Program-made: the position numbers and the translations under genes
Shown here: one piece after another, positions 53,101-64,000 of the stretch
Layout of the letters: each line of letters starts with the position of its first letter
How positions within the stretch are numbered: the stretch's first letter is position 1
The notes under the pieces: model-generated
Databases searched by the model: none
Told to the model about the DNA's origin: nothing
The model's input: only the letters and a program-made list of their open reading frames with translations
Assembly (NCBI GenBank): GCA_013400975.1
Contig: WBMZ01008694.1
Coordinates: 273,391 to 337,390 of the forward strand
Direction of reading: 5' to 3'
DNA: 64,000 bases
Origin: Atrichornis clamosus
Lineage: Eukaryota; Chordata; Aves; Passeriformes; Menuridae

Positions 53101-56100
53101 ATCTTGTCATCTTAATATTTTTATTAATGTCAATGAAATTGGGTGTCTGGGGCTGAGAGGACTGATAACACTAAATTGAATACAGAGAGAAATGCTGCAA
53201 ATCAATTCTCCTTAATATATGGACACATACACCAAGTTCTATAGTAGAGCCCCCCCCAGACTGCCTGTAAGGCTTAGTGAATACCATGCTTATCACTGGG
53301 TGTGGATGCCCAAGGTGTTTGATGAAATCAAAAATGTTACAAGCCCTCATCTGTACATAGAAATGAAGTAAAGCCTTTCTCAGGTTTGAAAAGTTCAGTT
53401 CTGTAATTTTTTCAAATTGTCATTGCCTTTTCAAACCATTATGCATTGTCTGGTATAGAGGAGTAAAAATGTTCACCATCTCACAGTTAAGCTCGTTTAC
53501 ATGAGATTTAATGTTGGTCTTGCAGGACCAAGGTGCTCAGCTAAGCACCTGGACCATACAGAGAAACAATCTCCAAACTCTTAGAAGTCCACTCATCACT
53601 ACTCTGCAGCAAAACAAAAGGGTACAATTATGTCTTTGCAGCTGGGGAGGGGGCACTTGGCTCTGTGTTTTGTACCATGCCAGGCACGACGGGCTTCCCA
53701 CGCCAGGTTCTCCAAATCCCCCAATGAGCCTTTCTCTTCACCTCTAGGTACCTTCCTTGTCTGCTTTCCTGGTTCTTCCCAGCTTCTCCTGCCAGTTCTG
53801 AGGCTGCTGTTAGTCCCAGCAGGATGACTTCACACCTCATGGGCCCCAAACAGTGTGTTTCAATTACTAAAGCTAACAGTTGAATTAACACATTTCCCAA
53901 TTATGACATGCAAAGACATCATGCTGAACATTGTAAAAGTTTTTTTAAGTGTTTTTATAGAAATAACAATGGAAGAGGCAAAAAAAACTTTCCAAGAGTC
54001 AGGAAAGGGGACATGGGATGGAGGCTGTCAAGAGAGGTGTGTGGTGGTGGAGCAGGACTGTACATCTGATCTGACTTGCCTTGTTCCATGGCTGGACTGT
54101 GCAAGGCACCCAAATGTCACCTCTTTTTATCAGCCACTCCATTGGCTGCTTCTGGGATATGGATGTGGGGAGAATGACATTTTAATTGTCTTAGCCTATT
54201 TCCTGCATGGAAAACGAAGAGACCTTGGAGATTTAAGACTGGGTATCTGAAGAAACTAGCATTGTCCTTCCCTAATTACTCGCTTTCACTCCCATCCTCT
54301 TCAGCGACACCTTTGTATTTGGATCTTCCCTGGCAATGGGCCAAAGACAGGGTTACACACGTACTTGGTCAGTAAAGGCATGATTGCCATTATATCAAAG
54401 AGCACAGGTAGTGGCTCTTCACAGGAAGTTGCCTTCTTGATAAAAAAGGCTAGCAGAGGGAAGGAACAGTTTTGTCTAGGCTTAGCCACACCTGTCAAGC
54501 AAAAAAAGCGTATGTAAATATAGCTACTTGCAGAAAGAGGACCCTAATTTGCCTTATTTGAAGCTGAAGTTCCTTGAAAGATGGGGAAACAACGGGGATG
54601 AATCTAGACAAGGAAAACAGGTCTATACTAACGCATCCTTACCAGACCTCCTCAACAGACGAATAAGAGAATCTGCTTTGTTGCTCTAGATATATATTGT
54701 CTATGTGTATGTATACACAAATATAATCAAAGCTTTATATCTTACCATGCCAAGTTCTAAAGCAATTGACTACTAATCTCCTACTAAACTGCTTCCAGCT
54801 CCTTTCTTCTCTCTGTGTGAAATATGGATTAGCAATGTCTGACAGGTCCACGTTGTCCTTAATAGAATTAGTTTCAATCTATGCTGGCATCAATGAGAGG
54901 GATAGCTGGTCCTTTTCTGTGCCTACAGTCAACAAAAAAATCATTCTTTCTTAGTTGCTACAAAATGTGGATGGGGAATGACTGGGATACTGTTGCAGAT
55001 ATTGGGAATTTGAAAGTGAAATGGTTTTATTTATGTGACTCTAGTCAGACTAATCTATGAGACAAATAGAACATAAAATTTCTTTGCTGATCAAACTTAA
55101 TTTCATTAGCTAATGAGTCATGTAATTAAAAGCAGTGTGTCCATTTTCCTGTCTCGCCAGACAGCTCCTGGTAGGTGCTGCTGACAACATCAAATGAAGG
55201 GGACTGCTGAGAGCACAAAACTAGAGAGGAACAGAATACTGATGGCCTCACTGCAAACCTGGTTCTCTGCACTGTAGACATCGACAGCTACTTTTTATAA
55301 AGTGCAACTTCTGTGCCAAGCTCCTTCTCTGATGATAACCCTTAATTGAAGAAACATACTGTCACAAGACATTAGAGTGAACAGGAAATTGCTACGGTTA
55401 TTTTCTCTTTCTAAAACAAAAAGTGTTTTACTGTGAGAGAGTTGAAAATTAAAACAGGGAAATTGGCCAACTAAGCTATCAGGGGGCTGGGTCTGGGGAC
55501 AAATTAAGGTTAGTGCCTTTATCACATACCTTATGAAGATGCAGCATTGAAGATGCAGCCAAAAGGATGGCCACCTCATGTCTCCTGCATCCACAGTCAC
55601 CACAAGCTGGTCTTTGTGTCACTTTCGGTGTGCTGACTGCCCATCGTGCTAACGGCCACAGGATGTGCTGGCCTCCCCAGAGGCACACTCTCTGCTTGGA
55701 CTGAGAAAAACAGGCCCAAGAGGCAGCACCAAGGCAGGTTTTGTAAGACAGTCAAGCTTTCCACGGATCCTGCAGCTCACAGTTCCTTCAAACTGCTGCT
55801 GCAGGAGCAAAAAGTGAAAAGAAAAGTTTCTTCCTATACCTTTAGCCAACAGAGTTCTAAAGACATATTTTTCTACCTTTTTGTGATCTTGCACAGAAGG
55901 AGATGACTTGCAAATACGTCCCTCTATGCTAGATTCTAATTCTTTATTTCCACAATGTTCTGCATTGTGTATTTGCCAAGTAATTCCAGGTTGTAATTCA
56001 TTCAAAACAAAGGGGTTTGTGTGGTGTTTATTCTTTAATGATTGGACTGTGGATTAGAGCAGACTTTTGGCAGAGATCCTTCAAACTTGTTTACATTTCC

Positions 56101-57356
56101 ATCTGTCTCTGCATCTTCTTGAGGTTTTTCAGGTTATTGTGCATGTACCTTATTTCATATTCCTAAGAAGAACTGGCATTTTAAAAATAGCAATAAATTA
56201 GATATTTCAGGTTTTGAAATTTCACACTTAGGTATTTCTCAGTTTAACAGGCAGTTTTTAACTGAAGCAGTTTTTTAGTTGCCTCAGAATTCTGAACACT
56301 TTTGTTTCTTCTAAAGATAATTTATTATGCCCTCCTTCAGAAAACAAGATTGCTTGTTTTTTAGCCTTTAAATGCTTTGGTATATCTTTTAGTCGTTGTC
56401 TTGCATTAATGCGCTGGATCTATAGTTAGGGAGACTAAGAAATATTTCACTTTCATGTGTTGGCTTTAACACTTTGAAAAATAGATCTTAGACTTGGTGT
56501 TTCATATTCATCTCCATTTTGCTTTTGAACATGCATGGAAAAGTGGCACGGTAATTTAAGTTGTTTTGGCAGGGAATTTGCTAGTAGCCTTTACTCCTTG
56601 AAATGCACTTGGAAATGTGTTTTTTATTGTTTGAAAAATCTGAAAGCATCATTACAGCCCTGTAGAGTTATTAAATATATATTTTAATGAAAGCTATGAG
56701 ATGTTATTTTCCCTTGGATGCACATCTGTATGTGTATGGAGAAAGTAGGGGATTGACAGACTTTTATTCTAGAAGTTGTCATTCTTTTTGTTGATCTGAA
56801 TCGTGTTTATTGAGTGATAAATTTCTTTTTTTTAATGGTATGAAACCTTTCTTCAGTGTATTTATACTGCCTTGCAGCAAGCTGAGTGTTTTAAATGTCG
56901 CGGTGAGCAATTGGGTTCAATGTATCCAAGTGACTTGATCACAGAGTACTTTTCAACTGCTTCTTCTGGGCATGATTGCAGCCTAATCTCTGATGGCACC
57001 AAAACCACACTGACAAACGATGCTTTTTTACCATTTGAAATTTGGATTCTAGAGATTTTTGTGTGTTGAAATATTATGACATTTGTGATCACAGAAATGT
57101 GAATAATGCTATTTTTATATATTTTATCCCAAAGAGTATCATTCTTTCAGACTACTTGTTTGTGAAAACCAACCTAGTTCTGCTAGCTCAAAGAAGGAAG
57201 ATCAAATTAGGACATTTTAGATAACTAACTGTTCAAATCAGGTCTACTAAATGCTGTTAAACTGGACAACCAGGAAGAATTAACTTTGAGAATCTTTGGT
57301 ATGTATATACAACATACTATACACAATGCTGTGTTTTGCTCTCTTGTGCTGGCAGG
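50173..57356. other. Unique non-coding DNA with two GC-richer patches
   Basis: Patches at 52,260-52,560 and 53,600-53,830 have overlapping ORFs on both strands (up to 131 codons at 53,855-54,250 nearby). None resembles a known family. A TTAAT-rich, partly self-complementary stretch lies at 50,638-50,690. No gene could be supported. Confidence 0.5.
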
Positions 57357-57473
57357 CCAGGTTGGATGGGGCCCTGAGCAACCTGTCCTAATGGAAGGTG
57401 TCCCTGCCCATGGCAGAGGGGCTGGAACTCGATGATCTTTAAGGTCCCTTCCAACCTGAGTCATTCTATGATT
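57357..57473 (+). mobile_element. CR1 LINE 3'-end fragment (well preserved)
   Basis: The sequence runs 'ggccaggttggatggggccc', 'tgagcaacctg', 'ggtgtccctgcccatggcag', 'gatgatctttaaggtccctt', 'ccaacc' and 'attctatgatt'. This is the standard order of an avian CR1 terminal region in plus orientation. It is the best preserved of the four 3'-end fragments here and hence probably the youngest. It is 5'-truncated at about 57,357 and non-coding. Confidence 0.94.
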
Positions 57474-58439
57474 GTGTATAAGGGTATGTCATTTAAAAGA
57501 GATGCAGTACCTACTCCTGTATTACAGTGGCACAAACAAGACACATGCCTACCCTGTTAAAAAATTACAACTGGCTGGTGTCAGCCATCTTCCATGGCTG
57601 CAATGTCATCACTAAAGTACCCTTACGTTGTTTAGTGGTCTCAGAGGACACCTCAGAGGACACCACAGAGAGGGTCCCTCTCTGTGCAAGCGGTTGCCAG
57701 CAGAACTGAACTTACCCACCCACTCCCTGCCTCTACCTCGTCCTGGTGCTGCACTCTGGGAGGGTGAGGTTAGAAACTAAGGAGCACCAAAGAGGTTGAC
57801 TGTTTGGATCCAGATAGAGTGTCATCTGCTTTCAAAGCTATAGGAGAAAACCTCTCCAAAATGCAAAAACCTCCTGCTTTGACTCCAAACACTCTGTTGA
57901 ATACAGACAGGGAAGCCCTTGACTAAGGGGACTGATCCAGAGTGGATTGCTTTATTTTCCTGGGTGCATACACCTTTTTCTCTGTATACAGTAAGAACTT
58001 TATAAATGATGAAGGGTAATGATGCCTCTTCTCGTGTTAAAGCAATGCCCACGTACTAAATCTCTCAAGGCAGCACTACTGCTCACACTGTAAGTCATTC
58101 TCATGGCAGCAAATTTAGAAGAAATATCCTTTATGAGAGGAAAACACAGGACACACTTTTGGATGCACAGATTCTCGGTTCTGAAATGAAATCAGGAAAG
58201 GATCTCTTTTATACCTGTTATTAAGCTGCTTGGTCTTGATTTTTTTTCGTTATTTCCTCTAGAAGCATTCACTACACAACAAGACATTCAAAGGTGAAAG
58301 AGGTAGTCCTGGCTATACAACAGATGAAAAAACAACCAGATCAAAAGCAAAGAATGGAAAAGCTCTCTGTTTTTATGACAATGTAGCTCTGGAGCTGGTC
58401 TGTGGTGCCTGCAGTACACTAAAGAGTGTCCTCTCTTTA
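57474..58439. other. Unique non-coding DNA
   Basis: No gene or element is recognised. A short 'aggacacc' word repeats near 57,644-57,666. Confidence 0.5.
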
Positions 58440-58920
58440 GTCTCTGGCTTTGGTCAGAAGGGGGACTCCATTTTGTGGCTTTTTCGTCTCTTCCCTGCTC
58501 CGTTTTCCTTCAGTATCACAGTCTCCCAGGCAGGCAGGTGAGCAGGGTGGGCTCTGAGCCCGCCAGGGGTGGTGGTGCCCACTGCTCATCCCGCTGTCGC
58601 CTTCCCAGCTCCGGGCAGAGCAGCACCAGCAGCAGCAGCGCCTCGGCCAGAGCTCTGCTCCGCGGGTAGCTGGGCAGACCCGAGCAGGCTTTGTCCCACG
58701 GCGCGTCGCCTCGCCCGGCAGCGTGTCTGGGAGGAGGCGGGAGGGCGCAGAGCAGCCGGGGCTGGCTGTGCCCTCCGCGCTCGGGGCTGCGTGACACGGA
58801 TGGGGACGGCCACAGGTGCGCGGCTGCCTTACACACCACGCCAGGCTTATCTCTGCACTGCAAACAGGGCTCTGCTTGGCAGTCCAGGGCCGTGGAAATA
58901 GCCTTTGTGTCTGCGTCACT
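58440..58920. promoter_or_regulatory. CpG-rich island, candidate promoter or first exon
   Basis: GC content and CpG density rise sharply compared with all neighbouring DNA. By eye some 30 CpGs fall here, most between 58,550 and 58,830, with clusters such as 'acggcgcgtcgcctcgcccg' and 'ctccgcgctcgggg'. Splice-donor-like CAG|GTGAGC (58,535-58,540, cut after 58,537) and CAG|GTGCGC (cut near 58,814) occur on the plus strand. The overlapping ORFs, up to 197 codons on the minus strand, are expected in GC-rich DNA, where stops are rare. They show proline/alanine/arginine-rich chance composition and no domain. An unmethylated CpG island in a bird genome usually marks a promoter, so an unannotated transcript or alternative first exon is plausible. 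Direction is unresolved. Confidence 0.6.
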
Positions 58921-61900
58921 TGTGCAAATATGTCGTCTGTGTCCAAAAGAACACAAAGTATGTGTATGTACAGTTCCTTTTTTATCTTGCTATTTCTGCC
59001 ATTGTTGTTATAAAACTCCACATTTAACATTAATTTGGGGTCATTTCTTTGTGCTTATTTCTTCTATTCTCCCATGTACTGGCCTGTCTGGCCCTTATTA
59101 ATTATGGGACAGATAATCTTTGCATCTTTAATAGGCTACCTTTTATTTTAAATGAAAAATTATTTTCCAAAATAGATGGAATGCTCATTCTCTTTGATGA
59201 CAGCTCAGTATACCACAGAATATCATCTTGGCTTATATCTTTGCTACTTTGTGCTGGGATTTTGACAATAAAATGTTCATTTTTGGCAGTTTTTTTACTT
59301 GTCACCCTCAGAGGTGTTTAAAAGAGACTTTTGATTCACAAAGTTTTATATATATTTTAGATGATGAAAGGCCAGAATTTTACTTTTATGTTTCAGCAAT
59401 AAGTGTGGAACCGTCTGAACTACTTTTTTAATAGCAAATCTTATTAATTGTAGATGAAGGATTAAAGCAGATTTAAATGAGAGAAGCTAAAATTATTACA
59501 TTAGCTATGGCCATAGCTGCACATTCCTTATCTGTTTTGTTTTGGGGGTTTTTTTTTTAATTCTCTGTGCCTGTCCTACAGTATTCTGTTCTCTGACAGC
59601 ATCACTTCTGACCTCTTCACAAGAGTGGTTTCACCATCTCCTGATCATGGCATCCTGAATGTATCCATCAGGGAAATCATACAGAAAATGAGTCTGCAGC
59701 TGGTTCCTTGGCTCATTGGTTCATTTGTTAGATAATACAGTATAAGACATCTTTCTTTTTAATGTTTTAAAATGTGAATGTAGAATTCTTTGGTTTAAGA
59801 AAGTAATGTGAAAGCATTCCAGTGAAATCATGCATAATCTTTCATATCTTTAAACAGTTATTGTTTTGAACTCTATATAATCTCTGTGTAAGCAAACTGA
59901 TAAATGGAACTCCAGGACAAAACTTAACAAATGAAAAAGGTTATCCCAGGAAAAATATAACCTTTTCTTTAAATCCACCCTTCTTGCCTTCTTTCCCCAA
60001 TATCCCACTGTCTTTAGTTAAGAAAGTTGTTATATTGCTACCTTTTTATATTTTATAATGTATTGAATCAGTTTTATATATCACATGTTATAACTTCAGG
60101 GGTGTACTACCTGTCCTTCTGTCATCCTCTATTAGATAACAAACAAAATACCAGACTGTTTTTAGGACAAATCCTATCTTTTTAGGAGGGAATTTAGGCT
60201 ATGTATAGCAACTTCTGTCATGGAAAATTGAATGGTCTCTTGGTTAAGCATTTTGTCTCCATAAAATTTTCCATGTGAAAATTTCTTTGTCTTTGAAAGT
60301 CAATGAATGAGTGCTGGTTTGGCTTGGTTTTAAGCTTGTGGAAAGCCCTCTAGGGTGTAAAAGCCTCCACTTTGAAAGTACTTGCTAGATTCTTGAACAG
60401 CAGGAAAGAAAAGTTCTAATAGGTGACCATAGAGTAGATCATGTTCTCATATGCCCCAGAACTATCACTATGTAGCAGTTGTACAGCAGATTTGATCCAA
60501 TTTCACATGAATGGAGTGATGGCTGGGGTTTCAGGGAGCAGAACAGGGCTCCTGTAGTGAAAACTACTAACCACTTTAATTATATTTTCATGCGTGGCCT
60601 ATTTTATAGTGCAATTTTCCTGAAAGGCTTACAATTTGATTTCTCAGACTCAGGAGGTTAGTTTGGTTAGAGTTTTTCATTGGAAACTAATGGACACCTG
60701 GCAAGCTTTTTTTCTTTTTTTCTTTTTTTTTTCTTTTTTTTTTTTTTTGTGCTTCATGTGTGAACATATGTTACAAATCAACCTTAAAAATAAACCCTTA
60801 AAACTATTTTTAAATGTGATAATGAATTAAAGATCAGTCTTAGCCAGCAGTGCTCAAGTGAATAAGTGAACTGCAAAAGCCTGAGGAGCTTGTTATGCTG
60901 AAGTGCCTGGCTACAGTTCACTTCAGTTCAGAAGATGTCTTTGCGGTGCAGACTGAAGCGGACAGGATGACTGTAAGCATGCATGTGCATAACTATCTGT
61001 CCGTACAGCAATGGCCTGGACTTTCTGGATGGTTCCTGCTCTGACTTACAGGCTGGTGTGCCCCTGACTTAAGTGAGTTGAAGATCGGGACAGGATTTGG
61101 CTACGGGGAAGAGAAGAAATTCTTAGGCCCAAGTTTCTGACTACATAAATATTGAAGTTAAAACTATCATGAACTCATGCTGTTTATAAAAAGCATCTTC
61201 CTTTCAGTAGAGTCCATGTTAGTATCTTCTGTGAATTGGGTACTATAAGGAGATTACTTTGCAGTATAGTTTAATCTGGTTCTGAAACAGTCACAAGGGA
61301 GCACAAGGCAGAAGCTGTCCAGGGATATCAAAAAGAAAGACATTTAGCCAACATGATTTTCCAAAAGGAAAACAAAACTGTGTCTTGAATCATCAGTACA
61401 TAATCATGAACAGACGAGTTTTCATAACATCTTTGAAACAAATCTGCTGTATGAGATAAAAACATAATGTATAAAGATATTGTGGCACAAGCTACTTTGG
61501 TATAAGCTGGATCCAAGAACCTGAGACATATTAGATAACAGTATTAACATATAAAATGATATTGCTGAAAGAAGGGTAAAGGAGTCAAGGAGAGAAGGAG
61601 AGAAAAATGTTGCCAGCAGTGAATTGAAGTGAATTGAAGTGGAAGAGAATGATACAGGAAGAAGCTTCTCGCAGATGGTGGGAACATGAAGGATGGCGGG
61701 TGAATGCTTCTGAGAGTAGCAGGAGTTTCAGAAAAGGGGGAATGGCACTGTTAGCTTAGAGGAAGGAAGGAGAACACAACAGCAGAAAATAATTCCACAT
61801 ACTATTATGTGCTTGTCAAAAAACTGTGTCTGGTCTGGACTGGCAAGTCTGTGCCAGTCATCAATGGAGATCCAGGTTTTAGTTTTGTAGGGCCATCTGC

Positions 61901-62589
61901 TCAGGATCTCAATTGTTCTCCCACATGAGGATTGCCTGTTCACAAAGAACTGCAAATAAGCAAAATTTTTTTCTAATATTTTCAGGAAGTTAAAATTCCA
62001 TGGAGAATTTTAGCGAGGTCACAGGTTTGCCAGCAGGACTGCTCTGAGACTTACCTGGTAAGAAATGGTTTGTTCACTGCAGGTCTTTTTTTCTGCCCCA
62101 GACTCCTCACCTGCTCTCACTTCTCCATCCAGCTGGGACTTCATTACCCACTTCCATATTGCTGGGCAAAGTGACTTACACTTTCTTGTGTCGTAGTTCA
62201 GGGCATCTCTTGGGAGAAAAAGGTTAAAAGCAGAAGAATGTCAAGGAGGGTGGTAGATTCATTCCAGTGACCTTGCAACTGGGAATGCCAAGACCTGGAG
62301 AATAACAGTGTGGGAAACCATAAGTTATGCTTACTGCTGTTTATCCTCTCTCCATTTAGAGAAATAGAATTTCTGTGTAGAGATAACGTAGGTGTTTGCA
62401 GAGACTTGGAGGTCCTCTCCCAGACATGTTTGAGCTCCCTGTCTTGGGACGGAGATCAAAGAAGAGATCACAAAAAGCACAGAGGAGATCACATCATGGA
62501 GGAAAACTGTGTGCATGGACCTTTGATAAATGTGTGCACAGCTCAGCCCCTCCGGCTGCTGGGTGGACTGAGCCTGATGATGCCTGCAT
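58921..62589. other. Unique AT-rich non-coding DNA
   Basis: The stretch contains the pyrimidine tract listed at 60,706-60,748 and a short repeated 'gtgaattgaa' word near 61,620-61,640. No gene or mobile element is recognised. Confidence 0.55.
60706..60748 (+). repeat. 43-nt pyrimidine (T-rich) tract
   Basis: The run contains only T with a few isolated C and ends at TTTTTTTTG. It could be an old poly(A) tail seen from the other strand or a slippage product. No element body borders it. Confidence 0.85.
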
Positions 62590-62635
62590 CCCCATACCGT
62601 GTGTCTCTCCAGCCCCATCCCATGTGTCTCTGCAG

Positions 62636-63019
62636 CCCCCTACCGTGTGTTTCTGTATGCACCCACCGCGTGTGTCTCTGCAGCCCCCTACCGTGTGTTT
62701 CTGTATGCACCCACCGCGTGTGTCTCTGCAGCCCCCTACCGTGTGTTTCTGTATGCACCCACCGCGTGTGTCTCTGCAGCCCCCTACCGTGTGTTTCTGT
62801 ATGCACCCACCGCGTGTGTCTCTGCAGCCCCCTACCGTGTGTTTCTGTATGCACCCACCGCGTGTGTCTCTGCAGCCCCCTACCGTGTGTTTCTGTATGC
62901 ACCCACCGCGTGTGTCTCTGCAGCCCCCTACCGTGTGTTTCTGTATGCACCCACCGCGTGTGTCTCTGCAGCCCCCTACCGTGTGTTTCTGTATGCACCC
63001 ACCGCGTGTGTCTCTGCAG
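62636..63019. repeat. Minisatellite domain A: 8 identical 48-bp units
   Basis: Unit starts fall at 62,636 plus multiples of 48. Each unit is two diverged 24-mers, one with TTTCTGTATG and the other with GTCTCTGCAG at its 3' end. I found no difference between the eight units by eye. Because 48 is a multiple of three, each frame repeats a fixed 16-residue peptide. Confidence 0.97.
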
Positions 63020-63132
63020 CCCCCTACCTTGTGTCTCTGCAGCCCCATACCATGTGTCTCCATCCCCATACCGCATGTCTCTGCAGCCCCATACCTTGTG
63101 TCTCTGCATCCCCATACTGTGTGTCTCTGCAG

Positions 63133-63508
63133 CCCCATACCGCGTTTCTCTGCATCCCCATACCGTGTGTCTCTGCGGCCCCCTACCGCGTGTGTCTCTG
63201 CATCCCCATACTGTGTGTCTCTGCAGCCCCATACCGCGTTTCTCTGCATCCCCATACCGTGTGTCTCTGCGGCCCCCTACCGCGTGTGTCTCTGCATCCC
63301 CATACTGTGTGTCTCTGCAGCCCCATACCGCGTTTCTCTGCATCCCCATACCGTGTGTCTCTGCGGCCCCCTACCGCGTGTGTCTCTGCATCCCCATACT
63401 GTGTGTCTCTGCAGCCCCATACCGCGTTTCTCTGCATCCCCATACCGTGTGTCTCTGCGGCCCCCTACCGCGTGTGTCTCTGCATCCCCATACTGTGTGT
63501 CTCTGCAG
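63133..63508. repeat. Minisatellite domain B: 4 units of 94 bp
   Basis: Unit starts fall at 63,133, 63,227, 63,321 and 63,415. Each contains four monomers distinguished by GCGTTTCTCTGCAT, GTGTGTCTCTGCGG, a 25-bp GCGTGTGTCTCTGCAT variant, and CTGTGTGTCTCTGCAG. The copies appear identical. As 94 is one more than a multiple of three, successive units shift frame. Confidence 0.96.
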
Positions 63509-63531
63509 CCCCATACCGTGTGTCTCTGCAG

Positions 63532-63982
63532 CCCGGCGCTGCTGTGGGATGCTCGAGCCAGCGAGGGAATGAAAGACATTTACTCTTTGCCTTGCAGCTG
63601 TGGTTTTTTGTTCACCCTCGGTCACGTGTCATCATGTGTTGATTCACACAGCACCCAACATGTTAACTCAGCTCCAGTTTAGCAGGACAGCCCACACGTT
63701 TCACACTGCCAGGCTCTGCAGAGTAGGACAGAAAGACCTGACACAGTAACTTGTGCAGGAGCACTCTGCCTGCTGCAGTTTTCTTGGTGCCAACTTACCG
63801 TGCCAGCACGGGAGCTCATCCCCCTAACCATAAGGACATAACCTAGATCTCTAGTATTTGACTTGTTTGAAGTTTTCTTGGGAGTCTGTACATGAAACCA
63901 AAAGTGCCTTTTGAATGATAGATCCTGCCTTCAAGCCCGAAGAAAATTTAATTTGTTCTTTGAGGAATCTGTTCTAGTCTCC
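63532..63982. other. Unique non-coding DNA flanking the minisatellite
   Basis: A few CpG-containing bases (to about 63,570) adjoin the array, and then the sequence returns to ordinary composition. No gene or element is recognised. Confidence 0.5.
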
Positions 63983-64000
63983 TGTTATGGTTTGAGCCTG
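63983..64000 (+). mobile_element. Possible start of an LTR, cut by the window edge
   Basis: The last 18 bases, TGTTATGGTTTGAGCCTG, begin with TG and resemble the terminal bases of LTRs I recall from bird genomes. Too little is present to be sure, and the match could be chance. Confidence 0.25.

Larger units (their letters stand above)
62590..63531. repeat. GC-rich minisatellite with two higher-order domains
   Basis: The whole array is built from about 23-25-bp monomers of the form CCCC(A/C)TACCG(T/C)GTGT followed by CTCTGCAG or a near variant. Two edge monomers (62,590-62,635) lead into domain A, eight consecutive 48-bp dimers starting at 62,636 and ending at 63,019, which look identical base for base. 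A heterogeneous junction of mixed 21-23-bp monomers (63,020-63,132) follows. Domain B is four 94-bp tetramers (monomers of 23, 23, 25 and 23 bp) from 63,133 to 63,508, then one last monomer. The repeat body has no stop codon in any plus-strand frame, so long ORFs (420, 428 and 347 codons) cross it. These reflect repetition, not a gene. The near-perfect homogeneity means very recent expansion. Confidence 0.97.

Noticed and set aside
53855..54250. 131-codon plus-strand ORF
   Set aside because: Its composition looks random, no family is recognised, and flanking splice signals are not convincing.
58437..59030. 197-codon minus-strand ORF as a gene
   Set aside because: It lies across the CpG island, where stops are rare. 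Several other frames are open at the same place, and the translation has no recognisable domain.
62590..63531. CRISPR-like regularly spaced repeat array
   Set aside because: The repeats are contiguous tandem monomers with no unique spacers, no neighbouring cas-like genes, and the genome is a bird's. It is a minisatellite.
62310..63572. 420-codon ORF as a real secreted Cys-rich protein
   Set aside because: The ORF depends on the tandem array, and the other two plus frames are equally open. No splice or promoter signal singles it out.

Overview
This is a vertebrate nuclear segment, almost certainly from a bird. The diagnosis rests on interspersed repeats: several 3' ends of CR1 LINEs, with the avian-type tail (a 'ccttccaacc' stretch followed by 'attctatgattctatga'-like bases) on both strands, a decayed CR1 ORF2, and an avian-type ERV solo LTR. 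Base composition is AT-rich and fairly even. No bacterial-style gene organisation exists, and most open frames are short chance ORFs between stops.

I could not support a single intact protein-coding gene. The window reads as a gene desert or the inside of a very large intron.

Layout: 1-16.4 kb is unique-looking AT-rich DNA with simple repeats and two stretches (about 3.8-4.6 kb and 14.2-14.6 kb) whose texture resembles conserved non-coding enhancer DNA. CR1 3' ends lie at 16.43-16.52 kb (+), 26.87-27.01 kb (+), 50.00-50.17 kb (-) and 57.36-57.47 kb (+). A much older CR1 ORF2 relict lies on the minus strand at 32.85-33.62 kb. Close to it are a 107-bp tandem duplication (33.78-34.00 kb) and a broken fragment of an axonemal dynein heavy chain, covering the AAA1/Walker B region (36.23-36.44 kb, +). 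A second tandem duplication of about 106 bp lies at 43.95-44.15 kb. A complete solo LTR with a perfect 5-bp target-site duplication occupies 46,851-47,429. An isolated CpG-rich island at about 58.44-58.92 kb is the best candidate for an unrecognised promoter. The right end holds a GC-rich minisatellite of 942 bp (62,590-63,531), with eight identical 48-bp units followed by four 94-bp higher-order units. The last 18 bases may be the start of another LTR.

No genes can be seen working together here. The readable history is one of retroelement insertion and decay, a dead dynein fragment, local tandem duplication and recent minisatellite expansion. All family assignments were made by eye without database searches.
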